DNA of 64,000 nt from Actinobacteria bacterium OV450. GTDB lineage: Bacteria; Actinomycetota; Actinomycetes; Streptomycetales; Streptomycetaceae. The translations under genes were made by a program, and so were the position numbers. The notes under the pieces were generated by a model. It worked only from the letters and a program-made list of their open reading frames with translations, searched no databases and was not told the DNA's origin. Positions 17,563 through 26,007 of this stretch are shown here, piece by piece; position 1 is the stretch's first letter; every line of letters begins with the position of its first letter. The stretch covers positions 103,673-167,672 of the forward strand of contig LJCW01000390.1 in assembly GCA_001298555.1 (NCBI GenBank), written 5' to 3'.

Positions 17563-17765
17563 AAACTCTTGACACTTTGCGGCGAGGTTTCCAGACTGAG
17601 GCCCGAGGCTGTCCGCTTTTCTGTGTCCGGACGCCAAGGGTGCCGGCCTTTGAATTTCACGTCCCGGCGGCGAGCGTCCTTTGTCCATGGACGCGGGCGT
17701 CGTTCATGCGAATTCACTCTGCCGCACTCCCATCCTTCCGTGATTTCTTTCCTGGAGGCTCTTTC

Positions 17766-19208
17766 ATGGGCTTACACGCCACTCCCCCCACCACCGTCCG
17801 CCGGAAGGCCGGGGGTCTTTATGGGGCCCTGGTCGTCGCCGTCCTCGGTTCGGCCGCCCTGCTGGTGGCGCCGCTGACCTCACAAGCCGCCGAGGGCACG
17901 CTCGGTGGTGCGGCGACGCAGAGCGGCCGGTACTTCGGCAGCGCCATCGCGTCGGGCAGGCTGGGCGACTCGGCGTACACGACGATCGCGGGCCGCGAGT
18001 TCAACTCGGTGACGCCCGAGAACGAGATGAAGATCGACGCGACCGAGCCCCAACAGGGCCGGTTCGATTTCGCCGCCGGTGACCGCGTCTACAACTGGGC
18101 GGTGCAGAACGGCAAGCAGGTACGCGGCCACACCCTGGCCTGGCACTCCCAGCAGCCCGGCTGGATGCAGAACCTCAGCGGCAGCGCCCTGCGCCAGGCG
18201 ATGACCAACCACATCAACGGCGTGATGACCCACTACAAGGGCAAGCTCGTCCAGTGGGACGTGGTGAACGAGGCCTTCGCAGACGGCAGTTCGGGAGCCC
18301 GGCGCGACTCCAACCTGCAGCGCACCGGCAACGACTGGATCGAGGTCGCGTTCCGCACCGCGCGCGCCGCCGACCCGGCCGCCAAGCTCTGCTACAACGA
18401 CTACAACATCGAGAACTGGACCTGGGCCAAGACCCAGGCCGTGTACGCCATGGTCCGGGACTTCAAGCAGCGCGGCGTGCCGATCGACTGCGTCGGCTTC
18501 CAATCCCACTTCAACAACGACAGCCCCTACAACAGCAACTTCCGCACCACCCTGCAGAGCTTCGCCGCCCTCGGCGTCGATGTGGCCGTCACCGAACTCG
18601 ACATCCAGGGCGCCTCGGCCACGACCTACGCCAACGTGACCAACGACTGCCTGGCCGTCCCGCGCTGCCTCGGCATCACCGTCTGGGGTGTGCGCGACAC
18701 CGACTCCTGGCGATCGGAGCAATCGCCCCTGCTGTTCGACGGCAACGGCGGCAAGAAGCCCGCCTACGCCTCCGTGCTCAACGCACTCAACGCCGGTTCT
18801 CCGACGCCCACTCCGACCCCCTCGCCCGGTACGGGGCAGATCAAGGGCGTCGGTTCGGGCCGCTGCGTGGACGTGCCCGGTGCCAGCACCACCGACGGCA
18901 CCCGGGTCACCCTGTGGGACTGCAACAACCGCACCAACCAGCAGTGGTCGTACACGGCCGAGGGCGAGCTCAGGGTCTACGGCAACAAGTGCCTGGACGC
19001 CGCCGGCACCGGCAACGGCGTCAAGGTCCAGATCTACAGCTGCTGGGGAGGCGACAACCAGAAGTGGCGCCTCAACTCAGACGGATCGATCGTCGGGGTC
19101 CAGTCCGGCCTCTGCCTCGACGCCAGCGGCAACGGCACCGCCAACGGCACCCTGATCCAGCTCTACTCCTGCTCGAACGGCGGTAACCAGCGCTGGACCC
19201 GCACCTGA
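17766..19208 (+). CDS. xlnA: Secreted GH10 endo-xylanase with CBM13
   Basis: A 480-aa protein; the ATG at 17766 follows GGAGG. A signal peptide of about 41 residues (cleavage after SQA) leads into GH10 (to about residue 345) with acid/base Glu169 in DVVNEAF and nucleophile Glu277 in VTELDIQ; subtracting the signal gives 128 and 236, the positions known for S. lividans XlnA. After a PT-rich linker, a three-repeat ricin-type CBM13 (about 358-480) binds xylan. It hydrolyses the xylan backbone to xylobiose and xylotriose, the inducers and substrates of the nearby bxl system. Two BxlR-type operators precede it. Confidence 0.95.
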   Translation: MGLHATPPTTVRRKAGGLYGALVVAVLGSAALLVAPLTSQAAEGTLGGAATQSGRYFGSAIASGRLGDSAYTTIAGREFNSVTPENEMKIDATEPQQGRFDFAAGDRVYNWAVQNGKQVRGHTLAWHSQQPGWMQNLSGSALRQAMTNHINGVMTHYKGKLVQWDVVNEAFADGSSGARRDSNLQRTGNDWIEVAFRTARAADPAAKLCYNDYNIENWTWAKTQAVYAMVRDFKQRGVPIDCVGFQSHFNNDSPYNSNFRTTLQSFAALGVDVAVTELDIQGASATTYANVTNDCLAVPRCLGITVWGVRDTDSWRSEQSPLLFDGNGGKKPAYASVLNALNAGSPTPTPTPSPGTGQIKGVGSGRCVDVPGASTTDGTRVTLWDCNNRTNQQWSYTAEGELRVYGNKCLDAAGTGNGVKVQIYSCWGGDNQKWRLNSDGSIVGVQSGLCLDASGNGTANGTLIQLYSCSNGGNQRWTRT

Positions 19209-19259
19209 ACCACTGAAGACCCACGGCGCGGCTTCCCCCGAAGAGCACGCGCACACCAT

Positions 19260-19292
19260 GGAGTGGAGCCAGGATGATCCTGACTCCACTCC
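19260..19292. terminator. Hairpin terminator after xlnA
   Basis: A 33-nt near-perfect palindrome: 16-nt arms beginning GGAGTGGAG with one mismatch around a single central G. There is no U-tract, as is common in Streptomyces. It lies between convergent xlnA and the GNAT gene. Confidence 0.7.
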
Positions 19293-19349
19293 GTCGTGGT
19301 CCGCGCCTCAGCATCCGACGGGCCGGGGCGGCGCTGTCCGGCCCGGGCA

Positions 19350-19880
19350 TCAGGGCCTCAGCAGTCCGCCCACCCACCAGTCGTGCGGCTTGCCGTCGTT
19401 GGCGATGCTCCGATTGCGGAGCGTCCCTTCGACGGTGAAACCGAGTCTCTCAGCGACGGCGCGCGAGCCGGTGTTCCCGACCATGGCCCACCACTCGATG
19501 CGGTGCACGTCGAGCGTGGCCCAGCCCCAGTCGCACAGGGCCCGAGCGGCCTCCACCGTGTACCCGCGTCCGCGCTGCTCCTTGACCGCCCAGTACCCGA
19601 GCTCCCAGACGCCGCGGCTGATGAGGGTCAGGCAGTGCGAGCCGACCAGGGCGCCGGTGTCCTTGCGGAACGCGCCGAGGGTGTAGTCCCTGTCCTCAGC
19701 CCACTGAGCGGGCAGCTCCTCGCCGACGAGCCTCTCCGCGTCCGCACGCCGGTACGGCACCGGCACCGGGGTGTAGAACTGGATGTCCTCGTCCTGGCAG
19801 GCTTCGTACACCGCATCCACGTCGGCAGATGTGAAGGCCCGCAGCACCAGACGGTCGGACTCAAGAGTCACCGGATCCAT
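19350..19880 (-). CDS. GNAT acetyltransferase, RimJ/RimL-like
   Basis: A 176-aa protein of the ribosomal-protein-acetyltransferase-like GNAT branch: N-terminal LESDRLVLRAF, acetyl-CoA loop VKEQRGRGYT, and AVAERLGFTVEGTLRN near the end. The ATG at 19880 has no ribosome site but a CATACT hexamer 7 nt upstream, suggesting a leaderless mRNA. The substrate is unknown. It is not obviously part of the polysaccharide system; a strong hairpin separates it from the GH9 gene upstream. Confidence 0.85.
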   Translation of the reverse strand: MDPVTLESDRLVLRAFTSADVDAVYEACQDEDIQFYTPVPVPYRRADAERLVGEELPAQWAEDRDYTLGAFRKDTGALVGSHCLTLISRGVWELGYWAVKEQRGRGYTVEAARALCDWGWATLDVHRIEWWAMVGNTGSRAVAERLGFTVEGTLRNRSIANDGKPHDWWVGGLLRP

Positions 19881-19938
19881 CGCGGCAGTATGACCACTGC
19901 CAGCAATCCTCGACCAGCGATTATCTCGCGCCGAACGC

Positions 19939-19975
19939 GCCCTGCCCGCCGCGCCTGAGGGGCGGCGGGCAGGGC
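19939..19975 (-). terminator. Hairpin terminator after the GH9 gene
   Basis: A perfect 14-bp stem GCCCTGCCCGCCGC / GCGGCGGGCAGGGC with a 9-nt loop, just downstream of the GH9 stop. Confidence 0.75.
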
Positions 19976-19986
19976 GTGGGGGCCGT

Positions 19987-22458
19987 TCAGGAGCAGAGGG
20001 CACCGTTGAGCACGTAGCGCGCGGGGATCGCGTTGGCACCCGAGTACGTCGCCTGGAAGCCCAGGCTCGCGCTGCCGCCGGGCGCCAGCGTGCCGTTCCA
20101 CCCGGCGTCCCGGGCGGTGACCGTGTTGCCCGACTGGCTCACCGTGGCGTTCCAGGCGTTGCTGATCCGCTGATCACCCGCGAAGCTCCAGCCGAGGGTC
20201 CAGCCGGAGATCGCCGAGGTGCCGGTGTTCCTCACGGTCACCGTCGCCGTGAAGCCGTTGCCCCACGCGTTGTCGATCCGGTACGCCACCGTGCAGGAGG
20301 CCGCCGACGCGTCGTCGTCCGCCTCCGTCGCCGTGAACGTCGCGGGCTGCACGCCGGGGCCACCGACCGTGAAGGTCGCACTGCCCGGCAATGCGTCGGC
20401 ATCCTGCGCGGCGAAGACCGGAACCTGCTGCGCCGTCGCCCAGTTGACCGGACTGAACACCAGGGTCGCCGCCGCCGACAGGTCCTCGTCGCCGGAGTTG
20501 CGGGCCACCGTCACCGTGACGTTCTGCGCGGGCGCGGCCGAGAGCCGCACGTCCACCGGCGCCGAACCGCCCTCGGGGACCGTCACTGCGGCCGGTGCCA
20601 CCTGGACCACGGGCACCGCCGGGGCGCTGCGCCGCTCAGCCGCAAACGCCGCCAGCCAGGCCAGCGAGGCGTTCCAGTTGATGGCCACCTCGTTCGTGGA
20701 GTAGGAGCCGATGTCGTCCACGTAGCACGCCGCCGGAGCGCAGCCCGCGAGCTTCTCCCTGGCCACCGGGTCCTCCAGTCCCGCGTTCGGCCCGCCCGCG
20801 AAGGAACCGGCCGGCGGGTGCGGCAGAGAGGCCTCGTTCTGGTGCGCCCAGAACCGGTGGTGCTGGTTCTCGGAGTAGCGGTCGCCGTAGCCGGTGACGT
20901 AGGAGAGGTCGAGCGCATTGCGGCCCAGCAGGTAGTCCAAGGACTCCAACGCTCCCAGCCGGTAGCGTGGTTGGCCGGTCAGCTCGTACGCCACGGCCAG
21001 CACCATCGCATTGTTGGTGACGGAACTGTTGGAGCCCCACACGTACCCGGTGGCGGGGAGCGGCACCCCGTAGCCCTGTCCGGCCATGGTGGACAGGTGG
21101 CCGTCGGCGGCGGCGGTCAGCAGGCCGCGCAGCCGGGCCACGTCGTCGGCGGGCAGGGTCACGCCGGGGGTGGTGGCGAGGGTGATGCGACCGAGCGTCG
21201 CGGTGCCGCCCCACCAGAACGCGTCGACGGGCTCGGTGTGGTGCGCAGAGGTGGTGACCGCGTCCCGGTACGGTGACTCGCCGGTGGTGGCCAGGAGTTC
21301 CGCCGCTGCCCAGTAGAACTCGTCGGAGACGTCGGGGTCCTCGTACGCACCTCCGCCGGTGTTGTCGGACGCCGGGGCGAGCACGTTCGGGTTGGCCTTG
21401 GCGGCCGTCCAGGCGCGGCGGGCCGCGTCCAGGCAGCGCGCGGCGAACGCGGCGTCGTACGGTGCGTACACCCGGGCGCACTGCGCGGCCGAGGCCGCCA
21501 GGTTCAGCGTCGCGGCGGTCGACGGTTGGTGCAGCTCACGCTGTTCGGGGTCGGTTTCGGGCCGAGTGGGGAGGGCAGTCCATTGGGCGTCATGCACCTT
21601 GTGGAAGGCCATCCCGGCCATCGGCTTCCCGGCCGGGACCTGCATCCGCAGCAGGAACTCCAGCTCCCAGCGGGCCTCGTCCAGCACGTCCGGCATTCCG
21701 TTGCCGCGCTCCGGCACGCGCAGCGTCGAGTCCCCGAGTGCCGCATCGCCGCCCGAACGGCGTGCGCGTTCGAAGGAGTTGACCATTTCCCAGGCGGATA
21801 TGCCGCCGTTGACCACGTACTTGCCGTGGTCGCCCGCGTCGTACCAACCGCCCCGCACGTCCCGCCGGTAGTCGCACACCCCGGCCTGACAGGGGACACC
21901 GCTGTCGCCCTTGTTGGGCGCTACGCCCAGGTGCCCGGCGGGGCGGGCGTAGGCGGTACCGCCCGCCAGGGCGGCGTCGATCGCAATGCCGCTGCGCTGC
22001 TGGTAGAAGAAGGACATGCTGTCGGCGCGCAGCCCGTCGTACAGTGCGGCGGAGATGTCGAAGGGGTGGCTGCTCCGGCCGTCGACGACCAGGGTGAAGC
22101 CGGTGCCGTTGCCCGCGTACGCGCCGAAGTCCACCAGGTGCGTGGACTGGCCGGACGCCTGGTCGGCGCCGTGCACCGTGGTGGTGCCCGAGGCGGCCAC
22201 CGCACCGGAGGCGTCGCGCAGTTGCCAGGCGAGCGGGGAGGTCGCGGAGCTGACCACGGTGGCCCGCTTGGGCCCGTCGGGCAGGTAGCCGAGCTGGTTG
22301 ACCCGGACGGGTGTGGCGGCAGCGGCGGCCCCGCTGGCGGCGGCCGCGACCGGAACGGTCAGGGCAGTGGTGGACAGGACGCCGACGGCCAGCGCCAGGC
22401 CGGCGAGCACAGCGGCCGCGCGACGTGGCACGCCGCGGGCGGGGGTGACAGGAGGCAC
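19987..22458 (-). CDS. Secreted GH9 cellulase with Ig-like N-domain and CBM2
   Basis: An 823-aa protein. The GTG at 22458 is chosen because AAGGAAGG lies 8 nt upstream; an ATG at 22488 is possible but would fall right beside the operator without a ribosome site. After a signal peptide comes a CelD-type Ig-like domain (VRVNQLGYLPDGPKRA, to about residue 110), then the GH9 (alpha/alpha)6 barrel with GGWYDAGDHGKYV, HHRFWAHQ and the acid Glu in STNEVAINWNAS. A Calx-beta/Ig-like module follows, then a C-terminal CBM2 (about residues 720-823) with conserved Trp residues and terminal Cys. Secreted endo/processive cellulase of the theme with an N-terminal Ig domain. A perfect CebR-type box precedes it. 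Confidence 0.92.
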   Translation of the reverse strand: MPPVTPARGVPRRAAAVLAGLALAVGVLSTTALTVPVAAAASGAAAAATPVRVNQLGYLPDGPKRATVVSSATSPLAWQLRDASGAVAASGTTTVHGADQASGQSTHLVDFGAYAGNGTGFTLVVDGRSSHPFDISAALYDGLRADSMSFFYQQRSGIAIDAALAGGTAYARPAGHLGVAPNKGDSGVPCQAGVCDYRRDVRGGWYDAGDHGKYVVNGGISAWEMVNSFERARRSGGDAALGDSTLRVPERGNGMPDVLDEARWELEFLLRMQVPAGKPMAGMAFHKVHDAQWTALPTRPETDPEQRELHQPSTAATLNLAASAAQCARVYAPYDAAFAARCLDAARRAWTAAKANPNVLAPASDNTGGGAYEDPDVSDEFYWAAAELLATTGESPYRDAVTTSAHHTEPVDAFWWGGTATLGRITLATTPGVTLPADDVARLRGLLTAAADGHLSTMAGQGYGVPLPATGYVWGSNSSVTNNAMVLAVAYELTGQPRYRLGALESLDYLLGRNALDLSYVTGYGDRYSENQHHRFWAHQNEASLPHPPAGSFAGGPNAGLEDPVAREKLAGCAPAACYVDDIGSYSTNEVAINWNASLAWLAAFAAERRSAPAVPVVQVAPAAVTVPEGGSAPVDVRLSAAPAQNVTVTVARNSGDEDLSAAATLVFSPVNWATAQQVPVFAAQDADALPGSATFTVGGPGVQPATFTATEADDDASAASCTVAYRIDNAWGNGFTATVTVRNTGTSAISGWTLGWSFAGDQRISNAWNATVSQSGNTVTARDAGWNGTLAPGGSASLGFQATYSGANAIPARYVLNGALCS

Positions 22459-22491
22459 GGAGGGAGCCTTCCTTGTGGGGGGAGACATTCG

Positions 22492-22505
22492 TGGGAGCGC
22501 TCCCA
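22492..22505. promoter_or_regulatory. CebR-type operator TGGGAGCGCTCCCA
   Basis: The perfect 14-bp palindrome known as the cellulose-utilisation repressor box in Streptomyces, 33 bp upstream of the GTG of the GH9 gene. It predicts induction of the cellulase by cellobiose through a CebR encoded elsewhere. Confidence 0.88.
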
Positions 22506-22551
22506 ATCAAGCCAGCCGGCGGACGGCCCCGTCAAGTACCGTGGTGTGTAT

Positions 22552-22589
22552 GCAAGGCCGCGGAGTTACGCGTCCGGCGCCTCCGTCAA
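22552..22589. repeat. Left terminal inverted repeat of the IS
   Basis: 38 bp, identical in reverse complement to 24326-24363. Confidence 0.92.
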
Positions 22590-22615
22590 GCGGTTCTTCG
22601 AAGGTCGAGTGCGGC

Positions 22616-22674
22616 AACGGGACCTCCGCTATGCAAGGGATCGACCAAGATCTGTTTGCATGAGAGGTCCCGTT
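22616..22674 (+). promoter_or_regulatory. Hairpin sequestering the transposase ribosome site
   Basis: AACGGGACCTC at 22616-22626 pairs with GAGGTCCCGTT at 22664-22674, and the stem can extend through ATGCAA/TTGCAT with a small bulge. The right arm contains the ribosome site (GAGAGG) and the first bases of the TTG start, so the structure should inhibit transposase translation. Confidence 0.7.
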
Positions 22675-24349
22675 GACCGACAAGTCTGCCATCCTCACGC
22701 CGTCATGTTCCGAAGTGGACAGTGACTCCTTATTGGCCCCCGCTCACCTGGGCGATCTCTCCCGATACCTTCCGGTCGAGCTGGTGGACGCGGTTCTGGA
22801 AGAACACCACGCAGTGGAACGGCGGCGTCGCCTCCTGCCGTCGCGGGTCGGGGTGTATTTCGTCCTGGCCTTGTCGCTGTTCCCCTCCCTCGGCTACCTA
22901 CGCGTCTGGAACAAGCTGACCGTCGGCCTCAGCTGGCTGAACAGGTGCGGACCGAGCGAGAAAGCTCTTCGGTACCTGCGCCGACGGCTGGGAGCTGCTC
23001 CGTTGAAGGCCCTGTTCCAGGTCGTGTCCGGGCCGCTCGCACAGCCCACCACAGCCGGCGTGCGCTACCGGCGCTGGCGAACCGTCGCCTTCGACGGCTG
23101 CAGTGCCATCAAAGTGCCCGATCACGAACGGAACCGTGCCTGGCTCGGCAAGGTCCAGGCACGGCTGGGATGGGCCGGGTATCCGCTGCTGCGGCTGATG
23201 ACGCTGTGCGAGACCGGCACTCGCGGCCTCATCGGCGCCGCTTTCGGCCCGACGAGCGAGTACGAGACCGGGTACGCGCGCCGGCTGCTGCCTCTGCTGG
23301 ACTCGAGCATGCTCCTCCTTGCTGACCGGGGTTTCGACGCCGACGACTTCCTGGCGGACGCTGCTGCCACCGGGGCCCAGTTCGTCATTCGCGTCACCGC
23401 ACGCCGCCGACCTGCTGTTCTCGCCGTCCTGCCGGACGGCTCGTATCTGACCCGGCTGGGCGGCGTGAGGACACGCGTCATCGACGCGACGGTCACCATG
23501 ACGGTCGCTGGCGGCCAGACGATCTGTGAGCATTACCGCATCGCTACGACCCTGCTCGACCACCAACGTGACCCCGCCGCCGGCCTCGTGCGGCTCTATC
23601 ACGAGCGGTGGGAGGTCGAATCCGCCTACTACGCCCTGCGGCACACCCTCCAGGACGGCCTCGTGCTCCGCTCGCAGGACCGCCCTGGCCTGGAACAGGA
23701 GATGTGGGCTCAGCTGACGGTCTACCAGCTGCTTCGCATGGCGATGGTCGACGCCGTGGAGACGCGGCCGGGCCTGGACCCCGACCGCGCCAGCTTCACC
23801 ATCGCCCTGGAAACCGCACGCGAGCACGTCGTTCTCGCACGCACGACCGCAGCCAGCAGTGGGAGCGATCTACTGGTAGGCGCCATCGGCCGGGCGGTTC
23901 TGGACGGCTTGCTGCCGCCACGGCGGCCACGGTCCAGCGCCCGCGTGGTCAAGGCCGGGCGCACGAGATACCCGACCCGCCCCGCCGAGCCGCGTCCCCG
24001 GCAGAGCCAGCCGATCACCGGCCTGACCGTTTCCCTGCGCGCAGCTCCTGTGACTCCGCCCAGGCCGCCTGGCCGCGGCCGAGGAGACCAGCGCAAGGCG
24101 GCCGAAGGCCTACGCCCCGTGGGTGCAGGCAACAGGAACAGAACCTTCCACCTGATGGCCGCCGAACCCGACCGCTCCTGGCGACCGCGTGAAGTCGCCA
24201 TCGCCCTGGGAATCCACAACGCCGCGAGCTTCGCGACGCAGATGAACCAGTGGGCGGCCGAGGGCCTCCTGAAGAAGATCGCCTACGGGACCTACACCCT
24301 GGCCGACGCTTGGAAACAGGCCGAGTTGACGGAGGCGCCGGACGCGTAA
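22673..24349 (+). CDS. IS4-family transposase
   Basis: A 558-aa DDE transposase; TTG start at 22673 with GAGAGG upstream. An IS4 N-terminal domain (about residues 20-110) is followed by the RNase H-like core: first Asp in VAFDGCSAIKVPD, second in LLLADRGFD, and the YREK-type box YHERWEVESAYYALRHTL with the catalytic Glu. The C-terminal region after about residue 430 is basic and ends in a winged-helix-like segment. The frame is intact, so the element may still be active, with expression limited by the 5' hairpin. Confidence 0.9.
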   Translation: MTDKSAILTPSCSEVDSDSLLAPAHLGDLSRYLPVELVDAVLEEHHAVERRRRLLPSRVGVYFVLALSLFPSLGYLRVWNKLTVGLSWLNRCGPSEKALRYLRRRLGAAPLKALFQVVSGPLAQPTTAGVRYRRWRTVAFDGCSAIKVPDHERNRAWLGKVQARLGWAGYPLLRLMTLCETGTRGLIGAAFGPTSEYETGYARRLLPLLDSSMLLLADRGFDADDFLADAAATGAQFVIRVTARRRPAVLAVLPDGSYLTRLGGVRTRVIDATVTMTVAGGQTICEHYRIATTLLDHQRDPAAGLVRLYHERWEVESAYYALRHTLQDGLVLRSQDRPGLEQEMWAQLTVYQLLRMAMVDAVETRPGLDPDRASFTIALETAREHVVLARTTAASSGSDLLVGAIGRAVLDGLLPPRRPRSSARVVKAGRTRYPTRPAEPRPRQSQPITGLTVSLRAAPVTPPRPPGRGRGDQRKAAEGLRPVGAGNRNRTFHLMAAEPDRSWRPREVAIALGIHNAASFATQMNQWAAEGLLKKIAYGTYTLADAWKQAELTEAPDA

Positions 24350-24363
24350 CTCCGCGGCCTTGC
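24326..24363. repeat. Right terminal inverted repeat of the IS
   Basis: 38 bp, exact reverse complement of the left repeat; it includes the transposase TAA at 24347-24349. Confidence 0.92.
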
Positions 24364-24379
24364 CTCCTCGCGACCTGAC

Positions 24380-24411
24380 TTGACCTTGACACCGGTGTCA
24401 AAGTCTAGCGT
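24380..24411 (+). promoter_or_regulatory. MerR-type promoter/operator
   Basis: TTGACC (-35, 24380-24385) and TAGCGT (-10, 24406-24411) are 20 bp apart, and the spacer holds the perfect palindrome TTGACACCGGTGTCAA (24386-24401). Over-long spacers containing a palindrome are the hallmark of MerR-family promoters. No merR gene is adjacent; the IS ends 16 bp upstream. Confidence 0.72.
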
Positions 24412-24417
24412 GGATCC

Positions 24418-25203
24418 ATCATCGACTTTCATGCACACGTCACGGTCGACGTCCCGGCCCAGTTGGCCCGAGCGCGGCAGGCCGGTGTCGGCCGTACGGT
24501 TCTGCAGTCGACGCGCATCCACCCCGAAGCGCCGACGACCCTCGACGGGCTGCGCGCGGAGTTCGCCCGGCTGCTCGCGGTGATCGGCGGTGAGGCCGGT
24601 CACGAGGACGAGTTCGAGGCCGCAGTGGACGAACTCCGCGATGCCGTCGAGGCCCATCCGGGCGAGAGTGTCGCGCTGGCGCCCGTACGCCTGGACACGC
24701 CCGCCGACCGGACGCGGGCCCGGCTGGACGACCTGCTCGCCCGCCCCGGCTTCGCCGGCATCGGCGAACTGACCCCCGCTCCCGGCCGGGCGCACCTCAT
24801 CGAGCCCGCGCTCGCCGTCAGCGCCGACCACGGCGGAGTGCCGGTACTGCTCCACGGCTTCGCGCCGAACACCGCCGACGATCTGCGGACGTACGCCTCG
24901 CTGGCCGCGCGCTACCGCACGGTCCCGGTCGTCGTCGGTGCACTCGGCGGATTCAACTGGCCGGAGCTGGTCGGTATGGCCCTGGACACGCCGAACCTCC
25001 ACATCGACCTCTCCAGCGCCCTGCAGGTGTTCGCCGTGCGCGCCGCGGTCCGCGAGCTGCCCGAGCGGTGTCTGTTCGGGTCGAACACCCCCTACGGAGA
25101 CGTGGTCGCCGCGCGGCACACGGTCGAGGCCGCCGTCACCGATCCGGCGGTCCGCGAGCTGGTCCTCGGCGGCAACGCGGCCCGCCTCCTGACCGGCGGC
25201 TGA
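24418..25203 (+). CDS. Amidohydrolase (TIM-barrel, TatD/amidohydrolase_2-like); start codon not canonical
   Basis: About 262 aa. Coding similarity begins at 24418 with IIDFHAHVTV, where HxH is the first metal ligand pair of this superfamily. The in-frame codon there is ATC, an in-frame TAG lies at 24406, and the first usual start is TTG 24463, which would delete the HxH motif. The predicted transcription start (7 nt after the -10) is also 24418, so a leaderless mRNA beginning with a mutated or non-standard start is the simplest reading. Further motifs: GIGELTPAPG, VPVLLHGFAP and CLFGSNTPYG (late Asp replaced by Asn in SNTPYGD). Substrate unknown. It is either functional with an ATC start or a recent pseudogene. 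Confidence 0.7.
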   Translation: MIDFHAHVTVDVPAQLARARQAGVGRTVLQSTRIHPEAPTTLDGLRAEFARLLAVIGGEAGHEDEFEAAVDELRDAVEAHPGESVALAPVRLDTPADRTRARLDDLLARPGFAGIGELTPAPGRAHLIEPALAVSADHGGVPVLLHGFAPNTADDLRTYASLAARYRTVPVVVGALGGFNWPELVGMALDTPNLHIDLSSALQVFAVRAAVRELPERCLFGSNTPYGDVVAARHTVEAAVTDPAVRELVLGGNAARLLTGG

Positions 25204-25231
25204 CCGCTCACCGGGAGGGGAGCCGCCGGGC

Positions 25232-25777
25232 CTACGGGGCCGGCCGGTCCCGTAGGCGCACGGCGCGGACGCGGCCGGCGGAGAGATGGAGTTCGTACGG
25301 CAGGCAGCAGTCGGAACACAGGGTCGCGACGAGGGTCCCACAGGCGCACAGCTGGTTCATTCCGCCGTCCGGGGTCGCCCCGCAGCAGGCGGGCGACGCG
25401 TGCCGCAGCCGCAGGTCGCGGGCGTCGTCCGGATTGATGACGATGTTGCCCCGTGGCCCCTGCGAAACCAGTGGTCTCCCCTCCACGTCCCAGTGCTCTC
25501 CGTGGCGCGGCATCACCGGCCCGGGCACGTCGGCGACGACCAGCGGCGCACCGTACGGTTCCGTCTCGATCGCATAGCAGCCCGCCGGCACGGTCGCCGG
25601 GGACGGTCCCGGCTCATCGGCCTCCCACCACGCGTGGTGCGGAGCCTCGGGAACCGCGGGCAGCCTCGTGAGCGGCCCCGTCAGCGGCACGCCGCACGCC
25701 CCGCACACGAACACCACCGCGTCGCCCCCTCCGGCCCCGCCGTCGACGCCCTGGCCGTGGTTTCGCTGATCGTGCAT
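25232..25777 (-). CDS. Conserved hypothetical protein with Cys-rich metal-binding motifs
   Basis: A 181-aa protein from the ATG at 25777. It has an N-terminal CGAC motif (about residue 24) and a C-terminal cluster CC..., CACG and CSDCC, plausible zinc ligands. The middle contains GNIVINPDDARDLRLRHA and is Pro/Gly-rich. I do not recognise a named family. It lies between an amidohydrolase and a decarboxylase, converging with the former. Confidence 0.65.
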   Translation of the reverse strand: MHDQRNHGQGVDGGAGGGDAVVFVCGACGVPLTGPLTRLPAVPEAPHHAWWEADEPGPSPATVPAGCYAIETEPYGAPLVVADVPGPVMPRHGEHWDVEGRPLVSQGPRGNIVINPDDARDLRLRHASPACCGATPDGGMNQLCACGTLVATLCSDCCLPYELHLSAGRVRAVRLRDRPAP

Positions 25778-26007
25778 GAGAGCCGACAGTACCGGGTACC
25801 CCGCCGGGTCCGGCACGACGCGGATGCCGGCCGGCGCCGGAGCACGGCACGCCGAGATCCCGGGCCGGGTGCTCCACCTGCGGGTGAACCCGCTGCGAAA
25901 GATCCCCGCCCCGGGGCCCCGCCGGACCACACTGGCCCGCGCACACCACCTGACACCGGCGGCCGTGAGCGGTCGGCCCGGTGACGACGTAAGGCGGACG
26001 GACGGCG

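Larger units (their letters stand above)
17392..17765. promoter_or_regulatory. Regulatory region between GH6 and xlnA
   Basis: No gene is seen. The region holds two BxlR-type palindromes (listed separately), TTGACA at 17569-17574 just after the second one as a possible -35 element, and a leader of about 190 nt before xlnA. Confidence 0.6.
22552..24363 (+). mobile_element. IS4-type insertion sequence, 1812 bp
   Basis: Perfect 38-bp terminal inverted repeats (22552-22589 and 24326-24363; outer ends GCAAGGCCGCGGAGTTACGC) enclose one transposase gene. The right repeat overlaps the last codons and stop of the transposase. I cannot find a direct target duplication: the flanks GTGTGTAT and CTCCTCGC differ. 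It lies 46 bp beyond the cellulase operator on one side and 16 bp before a MerR-type promoter on the other. Confidence 0.88.
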
